Shown here in pieces: positions 14,815 through 21,300 of a DNA stretch of 52,961 nucleotides. The number at the start of each line of letters is the position of its first letter. Position 1 is the stretch's first letter. The stretch covers positions 1 through 52,961 of the IMG/VR virus record IMGVR_UViG_3300042558_001390. One strand, written 5' to 3'. A program made the position numbers and the translations under genes. The notes beneath the pieces were generated by a model. That model saw only the letters and a list, made by a program, of their open reading frames with translations, did not search any database and was not told the DNA's origin. This DNA is from a virus.

Positions 14815-15011
14815 ATTTAGCTAATCAAATACTATGGGATATGTTCCAAAAGAGTAATTGTACGCAGACAGAATTTTGTATAAAACTTGGCTATAAAAAA
14901 CATACTCCAAATATGTCTCAATGGTTGTCAGGCAATATTGACCTATCCTTAGACAAACTTAAAGAGTTCTGTGACAAATTAAACTTTACATTAAAAATAG
15001 AATTATTATGA
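14811..15011 (+). CDS. Cro/C1-type helix-turn-helix protein
   Basis: A 66-residue protein consisting of one XRE-like HTH: TQTEFCIKLGYKKHTPNMSQWLSG contains the turn and recognition helix, followed by NIDLSLDKLKEFCDKL. It is likely to be a small DNA-binding regulator of the phage. It overlaps both neighbours by 4 bases, so it is made together with the replication genes rather than from its own promoter. Confidence 0.7.
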   Translation: MNLANQILWDMFQKSNCTQTEFCIKLGYKKHTPNMSQWLSGNIDLSLDKLKEFCDKLNFTLKIELL

Positions 15012-15292
15012 GAAACAAATTAGCAGGGAAGCACCCCTCTTATGACAAGTTAGGTATGTCAGAAGAAAGAAAGAAAAAGAAGTTAGCTTACGATAAGAAA
15101 TATCAAGCTACTGAGGAAAGAAAAAACTACAGAGTTGAGCTTAACAAAGCTAACAGAGAGGCTGGGACTTATGGTAAAATGACAGCTATGGGTAAAGATC
15201 GTAGTCATAAAAAAGATGGTTCAATGACTTTAGAAGATAAAAGTAAAAATCGTAGCAGAAATGGCGCAAACAAAAAGTCAACTAAAAAATGA
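15008..15292 (+). CDS. Very basic hypothetical protein
   Basis: A 94-residue protein with about one third Lys or Arg, starting MRNKLAGKHPSYDKLGMSEE and ending KKSTKK. Similar lysine-rich proteins with AGKHPSYDKLGMSEER starts occur in other phages, with unknown role. Nucleic-acid binding is likely from charge alone. It overlaps the next gene by ATGA. Confidence 0.6.
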   Translation: MRNKLAGKHPSYDKLGMSEERKKKKLAYDKKYQATEERKNYRVELNKANREAGTYGKMTAMGKDRSHKKDGSMTLEDKSKNRSRNGANKKSTKK

Positions 15293-15594
15293 TAAAGTGT
15301 GTTTGTATAAACGATAAAGATAAACCTTCAAAAATACCTCAGCATAAATGGTTAGAAGAAGGCAAGGAATACACGTTAGCTTTTACTATGACTGTACTTC
15401 CTCAGAAGCAATTAGCTTTTCAACTCAATGAAATCGACCTTGATGATAGTTGCTCTCCCTACACGTGGTTCCTGGCGAACCGATTTGCGTTCAAAGAAGA
15501 GAACCTCGAAAGACTTGTTGAGTTTATTAAGGATTGCAATAAAATTAATTTTTCAGTGAAAGAGTTGATGAAGGAAACAAATATAAACGTATAA
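15289..15594 (+). CDS. Hypothetical protein ending inside an attC-like box
   Basis: A 101-residue protein (MIKCVCINDKDKPSKIPQHK, then KEYTLAF...) of a type seen in Bacteroidota phages, without known function. Its start overlaps the preceding phage gene by ATGA, so it belongs to the phage operon. Its stop codon TAA (15592-15594) lies within the TAAC box of the first attC-like palindrome. The cassette array therefore starts exactly at the end of this gene. Confidence 0.7.
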   Translation: MIKCVCINDKDKPSKIPQHKWLEEGKEYTLAFTMTVLPQKQLAFQLNEIDLDDSCSPYTWFLANRFAFKEENLERLVEFIKDCNKINFSVKELMKETNINV

Positions 15595-15719
15595 CGTTTA
15601 CGGCTTTGCGAAGAAGCCGATTTTGGAAAACAAATATTCAATTAACAACTAAAGATAAATAGAAATGAAAAGATTAAAATTAGCACTAAAGCGGCTTTTT
15701 TGCAAAACTGATGTTAGCG
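15589..15719 (+). repeat. attC-like site 1 (131 bases)
   Basis: R'' box GTATAAC (15589-15595) and R' core GTTA (15713-15716). Arm 15603-15623 pairs with 15688-15708: GCTTTGCGAAGAAGCCG against GTTTTGCAAAAAAGCCG when the second is reverse-complemented, differing only by G-T wobbles and one C-A mismatch. The 60-base spacer is longer than in the other sites. A local hairpin CGGCTT/AAGCCG (15601-15606 with 15614-15619) lies within the left arm. Confidence 0.55.
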
Positions 15720-15874
15720 GCAGTTTTTCTATCGGCGAGATGGGTGAAGATAGATTTGCACCTGTTCTAAAAGATGGAAAAGAAACTAACTGCCGAATAT
15801 ACTTATGGGATGCAGAAGATGTCAAAAGGTTACAAGCTATCGGTGATGAGATACATCGTCAAAATTGCCGCTAA
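15665..15874 (+). CDS. Hypothetical protein of cassette A
   Basis: The ORF encodes 69 residues from ATG 15665, or 44 from ATG 15740. The long start lies in the spacer of attC-like site 1, outside the proposed cassette (15714 on); the short start is fully inside it. The long form begins MKRLKLALKRLFCKTDVSG, which looks like a normal start preceded by an A-rich leader, so I list it, but the short form MGEDRFAPVLKDG suits a mobile cassette better. The stop TAA lies inside the next TAAC box. No known family. Confidence 0.45.
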   Translation: MKRLKLALKRLFCKTDVSGSFSIGEMGEDRFAPVLKDGKETNCRIYLWDAEDVKRLQAIGDEIHRQNCR

Positions 15875-15945
15875 CGTTTGTCGCTTGTACTAGGCGGCTA
15901 TGCGGTTGCGTATATTCTGCCGCTTAGTACAAACGATTGTTACCT
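15869..15945 (+). repeat. attC-like site 2 (77 bases)
   Basis: R'' CGCTAAC (15869-15875), R' GTTACCT (15939-15945). Arm GCTTGTACTAGGCGGC (15883-15898) pairs with GCCGCTTAGTACAAAC (15919-15934) in 14 of 16 positions, the others being one C-A mismatch and one G-T wobble. The loop is 20 bases. Unpaired bases GTTTGTC and GATT separate the R and L boxes, as in attC sites. Confidence 0.65.
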
Positions 15946-15993
15946 GCTGTTTATTTTTTTTGTAAATATTTTAATATTTTTCTATAAAATGTA

Positions 15994-16023
15994 TTGTTTA
16001 TATAAATATTAGTTGTATATTTA
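15994..16023 (+). promoter_or_regulatory. Bacteroidota promoter inside cassette B
   Basis: TTG at 15994-15996, a 19-base spacer, and TATATTTA at 16016-16023 match the Bacteroidota consensus TTG-N19-TAnnTTTG except for the last base. It lies 38 bases before the first ORF of cassette B, so this cassette can be expressed on its own. Confidence 0.55.
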
Positions 16024-16061
16024 CACCATGGAAATAATAACAACCCTAAAAAATAGAAATT

Positions 16062-16250
16062 ATGGCAATTCAATTCTACATTATCAAAGAAAACGAAATA
16101 GGCGAAGATGTAAAACAAATAGTTGCTCCAGAGCCATCTGAATTAAAAGTAGGCTTGTCAAATCAAAAATGGATAGCAAAAGGAATAGTTTCAATGGTAA
16201 AACCACTAAGAACTTCAACCCTATATTACGAAACAATATAGGGGTTTGAA
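16062..16250 (+). CDS. Hypothetical protein, first ORF of cassette B
   Basis: A 62-residue ORF (MAIQFYIIKENEIGEDVKQI) after the cassette promoter, with the leader aaaATAGAAATTATGG. The protein is mixed beta/helix with no recognised domain. Its last codons form a hairpin (16218-16248), so the 3' end of the gene may be structured in mRNA. Confidence 0.5.
16218..16248 (+). other. Inverted repeat at the end of the first cassette B ORF
   Basis: AACCCTATATT (16218-16228) pairs with AATATAGGGGTT (16236-16247) with one bulged G and a 7-base loop. No T-run follows, so a Rho-independent terminator is unlikely; it may slow readthrough to the downstream ORFs or stabilise the mRNA. Confidence 0.4.
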
Positions 16251-16349
16251 TCGATACAAAAATAAATCAATTTAACCAATGTTTTCAAGGCTTTACAAGG
16301 TATTTTTTAATATTTTTTTTAAGTTTTGGAGCGTTAAAAAAACAAAAAA

Positions 16350-16544
16350 ATGGAAGATATTTTAGAATACTTGCTTTACAATGAAGAATTAACATTAAGA
16401 AATGAAAACAATATGAGAGAGGTTAGTATGTCTTTAAATTTAGACGATGGATGGTGTGTTTATGCCAATGGTGATAGTATGAACCCTATTTTAGAATCAT
16501 CAAATAAAGATGCTATTTTGGATTGTATGAATTTTGAATGTTAA
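16350..16544 (+). CDS. Hypothetical protein, second ORF of cassette B
   Basis: A 64-residue acidic ORF (MEDILEYLLYNEELTLRNEN) preceded by 99 bases of A/T-rich gap. It has no recognised domain. A 4-base gap separates it from the third ORF, so the two are probably co-expressed, as small pairs such as toxin-antitoxin genes are; no family supports that here. Confidence 0.5.
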   Translation: MEDILEYLLYNEELTLRNENNMREVSMSLNLDDGWCVYANGDSMNPILESSNKDAILDCMNFEC

Positions 16545-16548
16545 TATT

Positions 16549-16719
16549 ATGCAAAGACAAAGTATAATAATACTAACCAAACCACTTAACGAGCCAATAG
16601 CAAGGGGTAATTTTAAAAAGCTATGTGAGGAGTTTAATTTTCCTTATCATAGCTTAAAGATGCTAAAATTCCCAATCACTTACAAAGATTCGGTTATTTA
16701 TAAAGTTGAGTTTAAATAG
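16549..16719 (+). CDS. Hypothetical protein, third ORF of cassette B
   Basis: A 56-residue basic ORF (MQRQSIIILTKPLNEPIARG), start chosen as the ATG after the previous stop rather than the in-frame ATG 15 bases earlier inside that gene. It has a beta-strand start and a helix with KKLCEEFNFPYHSLK. Its stop TAG (16717-16719) overlaps the inverted AGCAGGTAAC end of the cassette. Confidence 0.5.
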   Translation: MQRQSIIILTKPLNEPIARGNFKKLCEEFNFPYHSLKMLKFPITYKDSVIYKVEFK

Positions 16720-16720
16720 C

Positions 16721-16798
16721 AGGTAACGTTTCGGTGCTTGTAGATGCCAGCCTACACGCATTTTATTTTCGGCTGGTATTTACAAACACCTGTTATAA
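16721..16798 (+). repeat. attC-like site 3 (78 bases)
   Basis: R'' AGGTAAC (16721-16727), R' GTTATAA (16792-16798). The 20-base arm 16733-16752 (GGTGCTTGTAGATGCCAGCC) pairs with 16771-16790 in 17 of 20 positions; the exceptions are one C-A mismatch at the same relative place as in sites 1 and 2, and two G-T wobbles. The loop is 18 bases. Confidence 0.65.
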
Positions 16799-16827
16799 GA
16801 AGTAGCGGGTAATTAAAACTAAATATT

Positions 16828-17043
16828 ATGAAATTAAAAGAAGATTTTGAAAAAGTATTAAAAAATTCTAAACCTCATTTTTTAAAATTTGACACAAATG
16901 ATTGTATAGAAATATGCGATAATTTTGCCATTAAATTTGCAGAATGGTTAGTAATTCAATATAATGAAGATATAATGTATACCGAATATAACACTAAAGA
17001 GTTATTAGAAATATTTAAAAAATCTTATAAAAACAATTCGTAG
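16828..17043 (+). CDS. Hypothetical protein of cassette C
   Basis: A 71-residue acidic helical protein (MKLKEDFEKVLKNSKPHFLK) that occupies nearly all of cassette C. The two Cys and central aromatic residues give no family. The stop TAG (17041-17043) lies at the beginning of the cassette's inverted end. Confidence 0.6.
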   Translation: MKLKEDFEKVLKNSKPHFLKFDTNDCIEICDNFAIKFAEWLVIQYNEDIMYTEYNTKELLEIFKKSYKNNS

Positions 17044-17050
17044 CTATTTC

Positions 17051-17126
17051 TTATAACTGCCGTATTGTTGCAGTTTTAAAAGTAAATAATCAAGTAATAT
17101 AAAATTGCTACAATACTTAGTTATGA
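17051..17126 (+). repeat. attC-like site 4 (76 bases)
   Basis: R'' TTATAAC (17051-17057), R' GTTATGA (17120-17126). Arm GTATTGTTGCAGTTTT (17062-17077) pairs with AAAATTGCTACAATAC (17101-17116) in 14 of 16 positions. The R' box contains the ATG of the following VRR-NUC gene, so the array ends exactly at that gene's start. Confidence 0.6.
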
Positions 17127-17365
17127 AGGAAAGTCAAATACAATCAAAGAAAATTAAAGAGCTTGAAGCCAAGGGATACTATGTTATTAAGTTAATAAAT
17201 ACAAACAAGCCTGGAATCCCCGACCTTATTGCTATACCTAAAGGGTCAGATGTTCTTTTTATAGAAGTGAAAGGCCCGAAAGGAAAAACTTCTCCTTTGC
17301 AAGATTGGAGAATGGAAGAATTAAAACAACACAAATTAAAAGTAGAAATACATAAACCACTTTAA
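17123..17365 (+). CDS. VRR-NUC domain nuclease
   Basis: An 80-residue minimal VRR-NUC nuclease of the PD-(D/E)XK fold: GIPDLIAIPKG gives Asp34, VLFIEVKGPKG gives Glu48 and Lys50, and SPLQDWR gives Gln60. Phage members are thought to resolve branched DNA. I prefer ATG 17123, in the R' box of attC-like site 4; an in-frame TTG at 17105 lies in the palindrome arm. It ends 4 bases before the DnaA-like gene. Confidence 0.8.
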   Translation: MKESQIQSKKIKELEAKGYYVIKLINTNKPGIPDLIAIPKGSDVLFIEVKGPKGKTSPLQDWRMEELKQHKLKVEIHKPL

Positions 17366-17369
17366 TCAA

Positions 17370-17819
17370 ATGGATTCACTCAAGAACATAATAAACTTAG
17401 TATTTTTTGTTAATATAGATGACCAAACTCGAAAAAGAAATATAGTAGATGCAAGAAGAGCATACGCTAAAATACTTAAAGATGCCGGATTTTCGTATCA
17501 GCATATAGGAGGTAGCATAAAAAAAGACCACGCAACTATTATTCACTATGTAAAATCTATAGATTCTCTACTGAAATATGATCCTATATTTGAAAAAAAA
17601 TTTATATCAGCTAAGAAAAATTTCTTAGAAGAAAACAAACACTTAATGTTAAACTCAAAAGAGGACATTTATGCTATTGCAATTAGCTTGGAGAATAGAC
17701 TTAACGAATTGATTTCTAAAAGAAAAAAAATAGACAGTCTTTTAGATGAGTATGAAAAAGAAAATAAAGGAGGGGTTGATTTTTGCAGAAAAGTAATATT
17801 GCCCTTGTTTGATTCTTAA
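17370..17819 (+). CDS. DnaA domain IV-like protein
   Basis: A 149-residue protein with TRKRNIVDARRAYAKILKDA and HIGGSIKKDHATIIHYVKSI, which follow DnaA domain IV closely, including the basic loop and the DHxT helix that reads DnaA boxes. No AAA+ part is present. The C-terminal half is a charged helix, likely coiled coil. It may bind the phage origin or compete with host DnaA. It is the better preserved of the two such proteins. Confidence 0.75.
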   Translation: MDSLKNIINLVFFVNIDDQTRKRNIVDARRAYAKILKDAGFSYQHIGGSIKKDHATIIHYVKSIDSLLKYDPIFEKKFISAKKNFLEENKHLMLNSKEDIYAIAISLENRLNELISKRKKIDSLLDEYEKENKGGVDFCRKVILPLFDS

Positions 17820-17830
17820 AAATTAAAGTT

Positions 17831-18010
17831 ATGGAAGAAGAACAAAGAGCCGAGAGAATATCTCGAAGAATAGAAGAGTACCACATAGTACTTACGGACA
17901 TCTATGAAAAATTAGTTGACCGAGAATTTAAGTCTGTCAAAAAGGATGCTCAGTTCTTAATCATGGAATTACGTTACATATTAAAATCAATAGAAGAAGA
18001 TGACTTTTGA
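17831..18010 (+). CDS. Small charged helical protein
   Basis: A 59-residue ORF (MEEEQRAERISRRIEEYHIV) rich in Glu, Arg and Ile, predicted to be wholly helical and possibly coiled coil. It overlaps the next ATG by 11 bases (start 18000). No known family. Confidence 0.6.
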   Translation: MEEEQRAERISRRIEEYHIVLTDIYEKLVDREFKSVKKDAQFLIMELRYILKSIEEDDF

Positions 18011-18395
18011 TAAAAAGAAAAAAGCCATAGATATATTTGTAAGTTTGTTCGGAGGCTCATATAAAAAATTAGACCCTAATGACATTGACTACAAAGTTTT
18101 TGACAAAGACAATAAACTCATAGCTTACGCTGAGGTTGTTGTTGTAGTTAAAACAATTTATAATGCCTACCCTCTTTCTGTCGAAGCTAAAAAATTAGTA
18201 AAACTAATAGACAAGAGATTAGCACCTGTAGTTATATGGGCCTGTGAAGATGGAATTATCTATGGTAAAGCCAATAAATTAAAAGGAGAAATCAAGTTTG
18301 ACAGTAAATCCGAACAAGATAACTCCTTTTATAACTCTGAGCTTATGGTCTATTATGAAAAAGCAAAAGAACTAAAGTATGTAAGATTTAGTTAG
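18000..18395 (+). CDS. Possible degenerate PD-(D/E)XK-type protein
   Basis: A 131-residue alpha/beta protein, last of the plus-strand genes. DPNDIDYKVFDKDNKLIAYAEVVVVVK, followed by LVKLIDKRLAPVVIWACEDGIIYGK, resembles a class of small phage nucleases in which the region after the strand carries Asp and then Glu-x-Lys. Here the Lys position is Val (AEVVV), so catalysis would be lost or moved. Similarity is judged by eye. Its end overlaps the convergent giant gene by 8 bases. Confidence 0.5.
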   Translation: MTFDKKKKAIDIFVSLFGGSYKKLDPNDIDYKVFDKDNKLIAYAEVVVVVKTIYNAYPLSVEAKKLVKLIDKRLAPVVIWACEDGIIYGKANKLKGEIKFDSKSEQDNSFYNSELMVYYEKAKELKYVRFS

Positions 18396-21300
18396 ACTGC
18401 TTATTTTTTTTGTAATTTTTAAGCTGTTTTTCTGTCATATCTACAGGTCTTAATTCTTGAATTTCTTTGTATGATTTTAATTTAGCTTGACCTTTTTTTA
18501 TTGAATTTATAATTCTTTTAGCGCTATCTCTGTCTAAAGCTCCTGATTTAATTGCAGACTTAAATTGACTTTTAAATCTAGTCATCTCTTCTTCGTTAAT
18601 TTCTTCCATAGCACTTCTAGTAAATACATCATATATTAAATCTAATTGTCTTTGTTCAGGCTTACTTCCAAAAAATGATTTAACAAAAGGCAATCTTCTT
18701 AAAGATAATTTATCTTCATCTTTTATCTCTTTACCACTTATAGCCGAAGAAATCTCTTCTTTAGCTGCATATCCTGTAAAAACAGTATTTGATAAAAATC
18801 TACCTGTACCTCCAGTAAAAGCATCGTAGTAATGGTCTAGTATTTCAGGACTAATATCTATATAACCTGATTCTACTGCGCTCCCTCCTGTTATTTCGTT
18901 TAGTTTTTTAGATGCCCATTTTGATGAAGGTCTAACAGATTCAAAATACAAACCACTTTCTTTTACTTGAGGTCCAAATTTAGGTTGCTCAGTTTTTATA
19001 GGGTTGCCTAACCAATTTTTATTCTCTAACTGCTGAACTATTGGATCAAACATTGTTGGAGATATAGCCTGTCCAGCTGTAGGCCCTTGAAATGGAGATA
19101 TTTGAGTATATATTGATTTAAACAATTTTACAGAAGCATCAAGAGGTTTTTTTCTTCCTGTAGCTACGTCATATGTTAAGTTTCCTGCGTGTTTAAAAAC
19201 GTTAATACCATAAGCTAAAGGTATCAATAAAGGTTCTTTTTTAGGGTCTAATGGATTAACTACAACTAAGTTTCTTTCTTTAATACCATCATCTATCAAT
19301 TCATCATCATCATCTCCTTGCCCTATAGCATTATTCATAATAGACTCTAGTATTCCATACACAAATATACCTCCCGCTATCTGTCTTGCTCTTTTTGATT
19401 TTGCAAGAGAATATGCAGTTCTTGCAGTTCCACTCAATCCTGCTGTAGCAAATAAATATAAACTATCTACAAACCCACTCCAAGTACCTTTATTCTCAAA
19501 GTTCACTGTTATATTTTTAGCTTCTCTTGCTGCTTCTTCTAGTGATACTCCTGCATCTTTTAATGCTTTAAAAGTGTTAAGTCTTATAGATTGCTCCGCT
19601 ACTGATTGAGCTAATAGCAATGTATCTTTAGTCTTATTTAATATCTTGCCAAGTATCTTATCTCCTTTTTTTATTCTTAAAATATCTTTCTTTAAATCAT
19701 TAACATAGTCGTCTAAGTTATCTCTTTGAAACCAAGATACTACTCCGCCATTTTCTGCTAATTCTCTTGCTGCAATAGCCCATTCAGAACTAAAATCTCC
19801 TTTGTTAGCATCTATTAATCCTTTACCTGCTTTAGCTATATTTTTAGGATTAACTATTTTTCTTGTTATATTTTTTACATCAAGGTCTTTCATAGACGAT
19901 TGTATATTAAAAGCAGAACCTTGAATATCTCTCGCTATATTAGTAAATATAAAGTCAGGATTTAATAGTGTAGCTGTATTTCTAAGCCAGTTGTTTATAA
20001 TATAAAAACCTCTAATACCTCTTACTATTCCTTGCTCATTAATGGCGTCTCTCATAGCCTTATCTTTAATCTCTACAAAAACAGGCTTACCTTTAACTTT
20101 TAACTCAACTGAATCATTTTTTATTTTTTGCGGTGTTGTCGGAAATAAATAATTTACATCGCCATTAGCGTCTAAAACAGCTATATATTTAGGTTTATGA
20201 ATTTTAAACACATCATTATTTTCATCCATTTCAGCAAGATTTATCAACGCTTGAGATGCTATATTTCTTTCTCCTCTTATTATAGTATTGTCATAAGCAA
20301 ACATTGAAGAGTATATTGGATTATATCTATCTGTGTACTTATATAAATCACTACCTTTTGCTTTGAATATATCTTTACCCTTAACGCTAGCTCCTATTAC
20401 TCCTGCTCCTTTTTTTCTATCTAAAGCCTTTTCAATTACTTGTAAAGGAACGTAATTAGTGTATTTGTTTTTTACTAAATCATAAGTCTCTTGATTTATT
20501 AATTCATACTTTAGCATTTCATCTAGGTTAGGAATGATAACTTTTTCTCTAAACTCTTTAGCATATTTATCATACAAATCTTTTTTACCTGATTGTTCAA
20601 CAAAATCTATTATATCTTGAGCTTGTTCATTAGTCATTCCGCTTCCTGCACCTTTCAATAAAGTTGCTTTTCCTTTTCCTGCTATAAGACTATTTAGTTT
20701 ATTTTGGTATCTTGTTTTTAATGATTGGCTATTAGCATTTTTTATTTTATCATTTAATACTCTAACTTCATTATCAAAATCTTCTTGTCTTTCATTAGCT
20801 ACAGCTTCATTTCTTTCAGGAGCGTGTAAAGCATACATATACATTCCTAATTCATCAACATCTCCTTTTTCAGAAATAAGTCTACTAAACAAAGAGTTCT
20901 TATTTTTTCTATCAAAAATTTCTTTATTTTTATTTTCAATTACATCTATAGTCTTACCTATTAACAATTCAAATTTAAGAGCAACGTTAGCTTGATTTAG
21001 TATCTTAACTCCTAATGTGCTTTCTATTTGTTCTTGCACATCTTTAATTCGTATCATTTTATTTTGGAAAGTAGTAATTAACTTTTTAAGCCAATTTTGG
21101 TCTTTAAGGTCTATTATTTTCCCTGCTTGTTGTGATTGATTTATAGCTTGTGATGTAGAGAAAGTACTTACTGCATTATAGTAAAATGATTTTTTTTCAT
21201 CTTCTGATAAGTTATTAAACTCTTCATTGTTTGACATATAATCAAAGAAATCCTCCATATTAGAATAACCTTCTGAAATAGCTTGTTGTCCTTGCTCGTC

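Larger units (their letters stand above)
15589..17126 (+). mobile_element. Integron-like gene-cassette array without integrase
   Basis: Four attC-like sites (15589-15719, 15869-15945, 16721-16798, 17051-17126) bound three cassettes in the same orientation: A 15714-15939, B 15940-16792, C 16793-17120, if cut in each G^TTA. Each cassette's first bases are the inverted complement of the end of its gene: GTTAGCGGCAGTTTT with AAAATTGCCGCTAAC (14 of 15), GTTACCTGCT with AGCAGGTAAC (10 of 10), GTTATAAGAAGTAGC with GCTATTTCTTATAAC (14 of 15). That is expected if each excised circle carries a complete attC. No integrase is seen. The R boxes fit GTTRRRY only loosely (GTTA conserved). Confidence 0.65.

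Noticed and set aside
16218-16248. Rho-independent terminator in cassette B
   Set aside because: The stem is followed by GAATCG, not by a T-run.
15589-17126. Insertion sequence or IS200/IS605-type element as the source of the palindromes
   Set aside because: No transposase ORF is present, there are four palindromes instead of two, and the cassette-end complementarity is explained by attC but not by such elements.
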